From Clostridioides sp. (GTDB lineage: Bacteria; Bacillota; Clostridia; Peptostreptococcales; Peptostreptococcaceae), in contig JAISUA010000043.1 in the NCBI GenBank assembly GCA_031272305.1, positions 1 through 9,391 on the forward strand: DNA of 9,391 nucleotides. The letters run 5' to 3'. Every line of letters starts with the position of its first letter. The stretch's first letter is position 1. Below are positions 1-5,859 of the stretch, piece by piece. The notes under the pieces were generated by a model. That model saw only the letters and a list, made by a program, of their open reading frames with translations. It was not told the origin of the DNA and did not search any database. The translations under genes were made by a program, and so were the position numbers.

Positions 1-1004
1 GAGATGAACTAAGTACTATCAAAAATATTGCTAAAAGAGGTTTGAATGCAAGCATAATGGCTTGGAACAGAGCTGTTATAGGAGATATTGAAAAATCAAT
101 CGAATGTGAAGTTGACGCAGTAGCTATTTCAATTTCAGTTTCAGATATTCATATAGAAAATAAACTTAGAACTTCAAGAGAATGGGTTCTTGAAAATATG
201 GCAAAAAGCGTAGAGTTTGCTAAGAAAAATGGACTTTATGTTTCTGTAAATGGAGAAGATGCTTCAAGAGCAGATAGAGAATTTTTGCTTAAGTTTATAG
301 AAATTGCTAAACAAGCAGGAGCAAATAGATTTAGATATTGTGATACAGTTGGGGTACTTACACCAAACCAAATATATGATAATATAAAATATTTACACGA
401 CAATACAAGCTTTGATATAGAAATGCACACACATAACGATTTTGGTATGGCTACAGCAAATGCACTTTCAGGAATAGAAGCAGGAGCTAATTATGTAGGT
501 GTAACAGTCAATGGACTGGGAGAAAGAGCAGGAAATGCTGCACTTGAAGAAGTTATTATGGGACTAAAACATTTATATGGTGCTAATTTGGGAACGATAG
601 ATCCAGCAAAGCTAAGAAATATATGTGATTATGTTGCACAAGCATCAGGAAGAGTACTTCCGACGTGGAAAGCGATTGTCGGAGATAATATGTTTATCCA
701 TGAGTCTGGAATCCATGCAGATGGAGCACTTAAAGATCCTCATAACTATGAAGCGTTTGATCCTTCTGAAGTTGGACTTGAAAGAAAAATAGTAATAGGA
801 AAACATTCTGGAAGAGCAGCTGTTGTAAATAAACTTCGTGAATATGAAATCCTAGTGACTCCTGAAATGGCAGGAAAAATACTTGAAGATGTTAGAGCAA
901 CTTCTATTAGACTTAAGAGAAGCTTAATGGATAAAGAAATAATACATTTATATTGTGATATTTTATCCAGAGAAGGTAAACAAATAAAAAATGTAGATTT
1001 ATAA
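1..1004 (+). CDS. Homocitrate synthase / (Re)-citrate synthase family protein, 3' part
   Basis: The frame is open from base 3 with no start in the window; an apparent TTG start at 42 is an internal Leu codon, since family-like sequence continues upstream of it. About 333 residues remain, which would leave a NifV/AksA-sized enzyme (about 380 aa) missing some 45-50 residues. The TIM-barrel metal site HTHND is encoded at 426-440, the DTVG strand motif near 342-353, the GERAGNAALEE signature near 522-551, and the HESGIH and GKHSG linker motifs near 699-812. There is no C-terminal LeuA-type regulatory domain. Family members condense acetyl-CoA with 2-oxoglutarate (homocitrate), oxaloacetate (Re-citrate) or similar keto acids. 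The adjacent isocitrate dehydrogenase favours citrate formation here, but sequence alone does not fix the substrate; homocitrate or citramalate synthesis remain possible. From memory, C. difficile places aconitase between the equivalent genes; here it is absent. Confidence 0.88.
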   Translation, partial: DELSTIKNIAKRGLNASIMAWNRAVIGDIEKSIECEVDAVAISISVSDIHIENKLRTSREWVLENMAKSVEFAKKNGLYVSVNGEDASRADREFLLKFIEIAKQAGANRFRYCDTVGVLTPNQIYDNIKYLHDNTSFDIEMHTHNDFGMATANALSGIEAGANYVGVTVNGLGERAGNAALEEVIMGLKHLYGANLGTIDPAKLRNICDYVAQASGRVLPTWKAIVGDNMFIHESGIHADGALKDPHNYEAFDPSEVGLERKIVIGKHSGRAAVVNKLREYEILVTPEMAGKILEDVRATSIRLKRSLMDKEIIHLYCDILSREGKQIKNVDL

Positions 1005-1050
1005 AATATAATGAAATGTTTATAAAATATTAAAAATATAAAAAAAATAC

Positions 1051-1079
1051 TTGAACTGTGAGTAAAATCTATGTATAAT
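1051..1079 (+). promoter_or_regulatory. Sigma-A type promoter for icd
   Basis: The -35 TTGAAC (1051-1056) and a perfect -10 TATAAT (1074-1079) are separated by exactly 17 bases. An A-tract-rich stretch at about 1031-1048 just upstream resembles an UP element. Transcription would start near 1086, giving icd a leader of about 55 nt, so icd can be expressed independently of the upstream synthase gene. Confidence 0.72.
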
Positions 1080-1140
1080 AGATTTAAATACATGGAGGTA
1101 GCTTATATATCAACAAAAAAGATTTCGGAGGAAGTTATCT

Positions 1141-2133
1141 ATGTATGATGTTACTTTGATTCCAGGAGATGGAATTGGACCTGAAGTATCACAAGCTATG
1201 GTTAAAGTAGTTGAAGCTACAGCTGTTGAAATTAATTGGGAAGTAGTTGAGGCAGGGGCAGCTGTTATTGATGAATACGGCACACCACTACCTGAATATG
1301 TTATAGATAGTATCAAAAAAAATAAAATTGCCATAAAAGGTCCTATAACAACGCCAGTTGGAAAAGGATTCAAAAGCGTAAATGTTACTCTTAGACAAAC
1401 ACTTGATTTATATGTAAATCTAAGACCTGTTAAGAGTTTCAAAGGAATTAAATCCAGATATGAAGATATAGATCTAGTAATAGTAAGAGAGAATACAGAA
1501 GATTTATATGCTGGTATCGAACACAAAATAGGTAATTTTGCAGGTGAAAGTATAAAATTAATTACTAAACCTGCGTGTGAAAGAATAGTAGAATTTGCAT
1601 TTAAATATGCAAAAGATAATAATAGAAAAAAGGTTACAGGAGTTCACAAGGCGAATATAATGAAGATATCAGATGGACTTTTCTTGAATACTTTTAGAGA
1701 AGTTGCACAAGATAAAGGTATAGCTTTTGATGATTTGATTGTAGATGCAGCAGCTATGAACCTTGTAATCAATCCAGAGAAATATGATGTAATGGTTATG
1801 CCTAATCTTTACGGAGATATTTTATCAGACCTTTGTGCAGGTCTTGTAGGAGGACTTGGAATTATTCCAGGAGCTAACATTGGAAAAGATGTAGCTATAT
1901 TTGAAGCAGTACATGGAAGTGCACCTGATATAGCAGGTCAAAATAAAGCAAATCCAACTGCTATTATACAATCAGCAATAATGATGCTGAGATACTTAGG
2001 AGAACAAGAAAAAGCATTGCAAATAGAAAATGCTCTCTCTCAAGTATTTGAAAAAGGTGAAGTACTTACTCAAGATTTAGGAGGAAGTGCTACAACTACT
2101 CAATTTGTTGATGAAATAATTAAATATCTTTAG
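1141..2133 (+). CDS. icd: NAD-dependent isocitrate dehydrogenase
   Basis: A 330-residue beta-decarboxylating dehydrogenase that oxidises isocitrate to 2-oxoglutarate and CO2. Visible motifs are IPGDGIGPEV (residues 7-16), SVNVTLR (79-85) and NLRP (93-96) of the substrate loop, RENTEDLYAG (116-125) with catalytic Tyr123, VHKANIMK (168-175) with Lys170, VDAAAMN (201-207), and metal-binding aspartates in NLYGDILSD (222-230). The HGSAPDIAGQ segment (258-267) has Asp-Ile where NADP enzymes usually carry Lys-Tyr, which predicts NAD specificity. Ser79/Asn81 and the ENTEDLYAG pattern fit isocitrate better than isopropylmalate; homoisocitrate is a less likely alternative. The length matches the short, IDH3-like bacterial NAD enzymes. 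The start is the ATG following GGAGG at about 1127-1131. It sits 136 bases after the synthase gene, has its own promoter and ends at a terminator. Confidence 0.92.
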   Translation: MYDVTLIPGDGIGPEVSQAMVKVVEATAVEINWEVVEAGAAVIDEYGTPLPEYVIDSIKKNKIAIKGPITTPVGKGFKSVNVTLRQTLDLYVNLRPVKSFKGIKSRYEDIDLVIVRENTEDLYAGIEHKIGNFAGESIKLITKPACERIVEFAFKYAKDNNRKKVTGVHKANIMKISDGLFLNTFREVAQDKGIAFDDLIVDAAAMNLVINPEKYDVMVMPNLYGDILSDLCAGLVGGLGIIPGANIGKDVAIFEAVHGSAPDIAGQNKANPTAIIQSAIMMLRYLGEQEKALQIENALSQVFEKGEVLTQDLGGSATTTQFVDEIIKYL

Positions 2134-2185
2134 ATGTTTGATTAGTTTATCTATATACCAATTATAATTATAATTTTTCCCCTCT

Positions 2186-2224
2186 AGGGATACAGTGTAT
2201 AGCTGTATCCCTTAACCCTTTTTT
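2186..2224 (+). terminator. Rho-independent terminator after icd
   Basis: A perfect 10-bp stem (AGGGATACAG at 2186-2195 with CTGTATCCCT at 2203-2212) encloses a 7-base loop. A T6 run follows at 2219-2224 after a 6-base offset; the intervening CCC could also pair with the GGG of the left arm. It lies 52 bases after the icd stop and ends that transcript. Confidence 0.8.
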
Positions 2225-2336
2225 GGATAAATTTAAAGATAAAATGAATTATTAAAAAATATCTCAACGAAAAAATATTAAGGTTTAGTTAAATATGTTT
2301 TAGAAGTTAAATAAGAGAAAAAATACAAAAAAATAC

Positions 2337-2366
2337 AAAAGAAAAAGAGCTTGGGGAAGCTCTTTT
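2337..2366 (-). terminator. Intrinsic terminator of the minus-strand small RNA
   Basis: A perfect 10-bp inverted repeat (AAAAGAGCTT 2343-2352, AAGCTCTTTT 2357-2366) has a 4-base loop that reads CCCC on the minus strand. On that strand it continues into T-rich DNA (T, C, then TTTT, and further T runs). On the plus strand only four Ts follow, so minus is the better orientation, though it may work both ways. Confidence 0.72.
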
Positions 2367-2464
2367 CATAGATTATTCTCCCAAATTTATAAGTATGAAA
2401 ATCCTTATAAAAGGGATTGGGAATAGATATATTAACTAACTAGGGTTACCAGGGGGATAACCTA
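2337..2464 (-). ncRNA. Candidate small regulatory RNA with C-rich motifs
   Basis: Three independent signals define this unit: a good minus-strand promoter (2470-2498), a structured body and a strong intrinsic terminator (2337-2366). The predicted RNA starts near 2463 and is about 126 nt long. Its 5' hairpin pairs 2458-2464 with 2441-2448 (one bulge) and presents UCCCCCU in the loop. A middle hairpin pairs 2404-2411 with 2386-2393 (8 bp), flanked by CCCAA/UUGGG pairing (2417-2421 with 2380-2384). The terminator loop is CCCC. In RNA sense there are four C-motifs, complementary to Shine-Dalgarno-like G runs; such exposed UCCC seeds are typical of Firmicutes trans-acting sRNAs such as RsaE. I do not recognise a named family and saw no riboswitch core. 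An antisense or untranslated leader role is less likely because no gene lies within reach on this strand. Confidence 0.6.
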
Positions 2465-2469
2465 TCTAT

Positions 2470-2498
2470 ATTATAATAAATTCGACACAAAAATGCAA
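2470..2498 (-). promoter_or_regulatory. Sigma-A type promoter driving the small RNA
   Basis: Read on the minus strand, -35 TTGCAT (2498-2493) and a perfect -10 TATAAT (2475-2470) are spaced by exactly 17 bases. This places the start at about 2463, at the base of the first RNA hairpin. A TGTCGAA box (2481-2487) sits in the spacer. Confidence 0.65.
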
Positions 2499-2562
2499 TA
2501 ATTTTAAATAAAAAAAATGCAAAATAACTAATTTTTTTCGACACAAATAAATTTTTTCGCCA
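2481..2562 (-). promoter_or_regulatory. Cluster of Spo0A-box-like sites
   Basis: On the minus strand TGTCGAA occurs at 2481-2487 and 2537-2543, and TGGCGAA at 2556-2562. The first two belong to an 11-base direct repeat (TTCGACACAAA on the plus strand). TGNCGAA (N usually C or T) is the known Spo0A DNA box. The first copy lies between -35 and -10 of the small RNA promoter, which would suit repression. No sporulation gene is in the window, so assignment to Spo0A is inference. Confidence 0.4.
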
Positions 2563-2643
2563 AAATACTTTTAATATGAAAATTTATAAATAGGTTTTAC
2601 AAAGAAATCAAGGAAAGTTAGTTGATATTAGAATACTTTAGTC

Positions 2644-2672
2644 TTTTATAGTAGCTATAAAAATGATATAAT
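2644..2672 (+). promoter_or_regulatory. Promoter with embedded palindromic operator, cysteine desulfurase-thiI unit
   Basis: An extended -10 (TGATATAAT, core TATAAT 2667-2672) precedes the desulfurase start by 50 bases. The matching -35 position (TTTTAT 2644-2649) is poor. A perfect 8-bp inverted repeat, TTTTATAG-TAG-CTATAAAA (2644-2662), fills the space between -35 and -10, so a dimeric repressor bound there would block RNA polymerase. The regulator is unknown. Confidence 0.5.
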
Positions 2673-2721
2673 TTATAAGATAAATAATATCAAAACAAAT
2701 AATAATTTAGAAGGTGAAATA

Positions 2722-3870
2722 ATGGAAATATATTTGGATAATAGTGCAACTACTAAACCGTATAAAGAAGTTATAGAGAGTATGGTAGAAGCATTAGAAA
2801 ATGATTTTGCGAATCCTTCTGCAGCACATTCGAAAGGTGTAGCAGTAGAACGAAAAATCAAAAAGATTAGACAGTTGATATCGAGGAAGATAGGAATAGA
2901 TGAAAAAGAAATATTTTTTACTTCTGGTGGTACAGAATGCAATAATACAATTATAAAAGGTGTTGCTAATTACAATAAAAAAAGAAAAAATCATATAATA
3001 TCAACTAAAATAGAACATCCATCTGTTTTAAATACTCTTAGTGAACTAGAAACAGAAGGTTTTGAGGTTACATATTTAGATGTAGATTCAAATGGAATTA
3101 TAAATCTAGAAGATTTCAAGAATTCTTTGAAACCAAATACTTGTCTTGTAAGTATAATGCATGTAAATAATGAAATAGGAAGTGTTCAACCTGTTGAACA
3201 AATAGGAAAGCTTCTAAAATGTCTCAATGAAAAAGTATATTTTCATATAGATGCAGTGCAATCTTTTGGAAAAATAGATTTCAAGCCATCTCAAATAGGT
3301 GTAGATTTTATGAGTGTGAGTGGTCATAAATTTCATGGTCCAAAAGGTATAGGTTTTATGTATATAAAGAAAGATAGCAAAATAAAACCGTTTTTGCATG
3401 GTGGAGGTCAAGAAAGAGGATTTAGATCAGGAACTGAAAATGTTCCAGGAATATATGGAATTGGTAAAGCAACAGAAGTTTTGTTTGAAGATTTAAACTC
3501 AAATATTGAGAAAATGAAATCTTTGAGAGAACTTTTAAAATCACAAATAGAAAAAAATATTGATAATATAAAAATAAATTCTACTGAAGATGGTGTATGT
3601 CACATTTTAAATGTTTCTTTTTTAGATGTAAAGGGAGAAGTGTTACTTCATTTCTTAGAACAAAAAGGAATATATGTATCTACAGGATCTGCTTGTTCAT
3701 CTAAGAAAAAAGGAAGCCATGTTTTAAATGCGATTGGACTTTCTCAAGATGAAATAGATGGAGCTATTCGATTTAGCTTGAGTGAATTGAATACAGAAGA
3801 AGAAATCTTAAAAGCTGTAGATGTACTGAAAGATTCAGTGAATCAAATAAGAAACATAATGAAAAGATAA
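2722..3870 (+). CDS. nifZ: Cysteine desulfurase (NifS/IscS family), partner of ThiI
   Basis: A 382-residue PLP enzyme that takes sulfur from L-cysteine as an enzyme persulfide. The N-terminus has the family start YLDNSATTKP (4-13). TSGGTECNN (68-76) binds the cofactor phosphate, His99 in EHPSV stacks on PLP, DAVQ (177-180) contacts the ring, and Lys203 in SGHKFHGPKG is the Schiff-base lysine. GGGQERGFRSGTEN (227-240) follows, and Cys325 in STGSACSS is the persulfide cysteine. The start is ATG 2722 after GAAGGTGA (2710-2717). thiI follows after 47 bases with no terminator, as in the B. subtilis nifZ-thiI pair devoted to 4-thiouridine. The symbol follows that usage and is not nitrogenase-associated NifZ. 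A general Fe-S role as IscS cannot be excluded, but no iscU or iscR lies nearby. Confidence 0.92.
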   Translation: MEIYLDNSATTKPYKEVIESMVEALENDFANPSAAHSKGVAVERKIKKIRQLISRKIGIDEKEIFFTSGGTECNNTIIKGVANYNKKRKNHIISTKIEHPSVLNTLSELETEGFEVTYLDVDSNGIINLEDFKNSLKPNTCLVSIMHVNNEIGSVQPVEQIGKLLKCLNEKVYFHIDAVQSFGKIDFKPSQIGVDFMSVSGHKFHGPKGIGFMYIKKDSKIKPFLHGGGQERGFRSGTENVPGIYGIGKATEVLFEDLNSNIEKMKSLRELLKSQIEKNIDNIKINSTEDGVCHILNVSFLDVKGEVLLHFLEQKGIYVSTGSACSSKKKGSHVLNAIGLSQDEIDGAIRFSLSELNTEEEILKAVDVLKDSVNQIRNIMKR

Positions 3871-3917
3871 AAAATAAGAACAATTAAGTTTTTATAGAAA
3901 GATTTTGAGGTGTAAAT

Positions 3918-5093
3918 TTGTATAATATATTGATAGTAAAATATGGAGAAATAGGTGTCAAAGGAAAAAACAGATATTTATTTGAGAATAAACTTATAAA
4001 AAATATAAGAAATATGATAAAACATATAGGCGAATTTAATGTCTATAAAGAATATGGAAGAATCTATGTAGATATTGAAGACTACAACTATGAAGAAGTT
4101 ATAGAAGAAGTTAGAAAAGTATTTGGAGTAGTGGGTGTTTGTCCAGCGATAAAGGCAGAAAAAAGTTATGATAAATTAAAAGAAATAGCTCTTATAATGT
4201 TAGAAAAAAACATAGAAGAAGGATGTAAAACATTCAAAGTGGAATCAAGAAGAGGAGATAAAGAATTTCCAATGACTTCTCAAGAAATGAGTGTAGATAT
4301 AGGAGCATATTTACTAAAGAATTTAGATGGAAAAATAAAAGTAGACGTCAGAAATCCTGAAGTGAAAATTTCTTGTGAATATAGAGAACATCATACTATG
4401 GTTTACAGTAAAACTATAAAAGGTTATGGAGGACTTCCTGTAGGAACTAATGGAAAAGCCTTATCGCTTCTTTCTGGAGGAATAGACAGTCCTGTAGCTT
4501 CTTGGATGGTTGCAAAACGTGGCATGAAACTTGAGTTTGTTCATTTTCATAGTTATCCATTTACAAATGAAAGATCACAAGAAAAAGTTTTGGATCTTGC
4601 AAAGATAATAGCTAAGTATTGCGGAAAAATAAAATTACACAAGGTAAATATTTTGGAAATACAAAAAGCTATCTCAGAAAATTGTCATGAATCAGATTAC
4701 ACTATTGTAGCGAGAAGATTTATGATGAGAATAGCAAATAAACTTGCTAAAGAAACCAATTGCGATGCTTTGGTTACAGGAGAAAGTATAGGACAAGTTG
4801 CTTCACAAACGATACATGGACTTACATGTACAAATGCAGTAGTGGATATTCCAGTATTCAGACCACTTATAGCTATGGATAAATTGGATATAATAGATAT
4901 TTCCCAAAATATAGGAACTTATGAAACTTCAATAATTCCTGAGGAAGATTGCTGTAGTTTGTTTGCACCAAAAAATCCTACTACAAGACCAACTATAGAA
5001 AAAATGAATCTTGCAGAAACTAAATTGGATATAGATAAATTGGTGGACGAAGCGATAGAAGGAAGAGAAAGTTTCTATGTTGAATTTGAATAA
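3918..5093 (+). CDS. thiI: tRNA sulfurtransferase ThiI (4-thiouridine synthase)
   Basis: A 391-residue protein that adenylates U8 of tRNA and replaces the oxygen with sulfur; in many bacteria it also feeds thiazole synthesis for thiamine. The N-terminal ferredoxin-like and THUMP region covers about residues 1-165 and begins with the typical VKYGEIGVKGKNR. The PP-loop ATPase motif SGGIDSP is at 186-192, and FHSYPFT (210-216), VTGESIGQVASQT (286-298), FRPL (314-317) and PEEDCCSLFAPKNPTTRP (341-358) match Gram-positive ThiI. It ends near the PP-loop domain and lacks the C-terminal rhodanese domain of E. coli ThiI, as does the B. subtilis enzyme, which relies on its desulfurase partner. The start is TTG 3918, five bases after GAGGTG (3907-3912) and in frame with the conserved N-terminus; no upstream ATG fits. 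Confidence 0.95.
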   Translation: MYNILIVKYGEIGVKGKNRYLFENKLIKNIRNMIKHIGEFNVYKEYGRIYVDIEDYNYEEVIEEVRKVFGVVGVCPAIKAEKSYDKLKEIALIMLEKNIEEGCKTFKVESRRGDKEFPMTSQEMSVDIGAYLLKNLDGKIKVDVRNPEVKISCEYREHHTMVYSKTIKGYGGLPVGTNGKALSLLSGGIDSPVASWMVAKRGMKLEFVHFHSYPFTNERSQEKVLDLAKIIAKYCGKIKLHKVNILEIQKAISENCHESDYTIVARRFMMRIANKLAKETNCDALVTGESIGQVASQTIHGLTCTNAVVDIPVFRPLIAMDKLDIIDISQNIGTYETSIIPEEDCCSLFAPKNPTTRPTIEKMNLAETKLDIDKLVDEAIEGRESFYVEFE

Positions 5094-5107
5094 AATCTAA
5101 AAATTAG

Positions 5108-5215
5108 ATTAAGTTTATGGACAAAATATGATATGAAAAGTAAATTAAGTTGATAGACGTAATATGAGATAAAGGTTAGATTAAATTGAAAAAGTTATAA
5201 GTTGCTAATATTGAA
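5108..5215 (+). repeat. Degenerate 36-bp tandem repeat
   Basis: Three successive units start at 5108, 5144 and 5180 with ATTAAGTT, ATTAAGTT and ATTAAATT, at a constant period of 36 bases. Units 1 and 2 match at about 26 of 36 positions by my hand alignment; unit 3 is clearly more diverged. The array is not coding and its role is unknown. It may be a chance result of AT-rich sequence. Confidence 0.35.
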
Positions 5216-5238
5216 ATTTGGAATATTAGCAACTTATA
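5196..5238. terminator. Long hairpin downstream of thiI, probable terminator
   Basis: A perfect 17-bp inverted repeat (5196-5212 with 5222-5238) has a 9-base loop. On the plus strand the following bases (TTATATCAAAAA) form no clear U-run. On the minus strand it is followed by ACTTTTT. It could end thiI transcription imperfectly, stop minus-strand readthrough from the exchanger gene, or act as an mRNA-stabilising 3' stem. Confidence 0.5.
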
Positions 5239-5298
5239 TTATATCAAAAATTCATATAATTTGTAAAATAAACAAAAATTCATAATAATAACATTGTG

Positions 5299-5630
5299 AT
5301 GATGCAAAACGAGATGAGAAAGGAGAGTTTAAAGTTTTTGTAAAAGGTGGAAAAGAAAATCCTAAAGAAAATTCATACACATATTATCTTTTAAATTCAG
5401 GTATAGATAAAATTTGTAAGAAAATAGGTGAAGAAGCAACTGAAACTGTTATAGCTGCAAAAAATACAAATAAAGAAGAATTAGTAGGAGAAATAAGCGA
5501 TTTGATATATCATTTACTTGTGCTTATGTTCGAGAAAGGATTGAGATTAGAAGATATAAAAATCAAATTGTCATGTAGACACTCAGTAGAAGGTAACAAA
5601 AAGAAAGAAAACAGAAAAGGAAAATATTAA
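5299..5630 (+). pseudogene. hisE: hisE (phosphoribosyl-ATP pyrophosphatase), frameshifted remnant
   Basis: HisE hydrolyses phosphoribosyl-ATP to phosphoribosyl-AMP in histidine synthesis. In the frame ending at TAA 5628-5630 the sequence has an NP.ENSYTYYL segment (from about 5358), then KKIGEEATETVIAAKN and EISDLIYHLLVLM. These carry the EExxE and ExxD metal-site pattern of this all-alpha NTP pyrophosphatase family. That frame has no usable start codon upstream; a stop lies at 5289-5291. In another frame, ATG 5299, 5302 or 5314 opens a short peptide ending ESLKFL before TAA at 5341. Joining the frames there, with about four residues missing, recreates the usual HisE N-terminus and a length near 110 aa. 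The missing bases number 1 modulo 3; a 10-base loss fits best. No other his genes are nearby. A sequencing error or frameshifted expression is possible. Confidence 0.75.
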
Positions 5631-5655
5631 AATTAAAAAAGAAAGTATTAATACT

Positions 5656-5755
5656 AAAAAGGTGATGAATATTATTTTAAGATTCGATTTTATGTTTACG
5701 ATATTAGAAAGCAGAAAATTATGAATTAATTTAAAAATAATTTCATCACCTTTTT
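5656..5755. repeat. Long imperfect inverted repeat, MITE- or terminator-like
   Basis: AAAAAGGTGATGAA (5656-5669) pairs perfectly with TTCATCACCTTTTT (5742-5755). After a single-base bulge, ATTATTTT (5671-5678) pairs with AAAATAAT (5734-5741). The arms thus total about 22 bp around a 55-base interior. The plus-strand arm ends in a T-rich tail (TTTTTCATTTTT), so it could stop transcripts. The size and terminal repeats also fit a small non-autonomous element, but no target-site duplication is evident. Confidence 0.55.
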
Positions 5756-5761
5756 CATTTT

Positions 5762-5840
5762 TATAATAGAAAATCATTGATTTTCGTAATCTAACTTCCA
5801 TACTTGGTTCGAAGTGCGAAAACATCCGTTTTCTATTATA
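5762..5840. repeat. Short element with 12-bp terminal inverted repeats and internal stems
   Basis: TATAATAGAAAA (5762-5773) and TTTTCTATTATA (5829-5840) are perfect inverted repeats bounding 79 bases. Nested inside are GAAAATC-ATT-GATTTTC (5769-5785) and GAAAAC-ATCC-GTTTTC (5818-5833). A further GAAGTGC (5811-5817) pairs with GCACTTC (5842-5848) just outside. It begins six bases after the previous inverted repeat. It is probably an interspersed repeat or a structured 3' region of the exchanger transcript. Confidence 0.5.
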
Positions 5841-5859
5841 TGCACTTCTCATAATAATT

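Noticed and set aside
1110..1526. Minus-strand 138-codon frame antisense to icd
   Set aside because: It is entirely inside a clear icd coding region and has no recognisable protein motif.
2307..2369. Minus-strand 20-codon frame with a charged start and Phe-rich tail, preceded by GGGAG, resembling a tiny type I toxin
   Set aside because: Its codons are the terminator stem and the T-rich tail of the small RNA. The transcript would end before the stop codon, and the hydrophobicity comes from poly-T.
2225..2464. Riboswitch or T-box leader for the downstream plus-strand genes
   Set aside because: No conserved core (T-box, TPP, SAM or preQ1) was recognised, the nifZ promoter lies downstream of this region, and the better transcription signals are on the minus strand.
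5108..5215. CRISPR-like array because of the constant 36-base period
   Set aside because: Units are contiguous, diverged and lack the repeat-spacer alternation; no cas gene is present.
5583..5852. Minus-strand 89-codon open frame with a hydrophobic C-terminal part
   Set aside because: It runs through both inverted-repeat elements and antisense to the end of the hisE remnant, has no good ribosome binding site, and its Phe/Ile/Leu-rich tail reflects the A-rich plus strand. The repeats explain the sequence better than a protein does.
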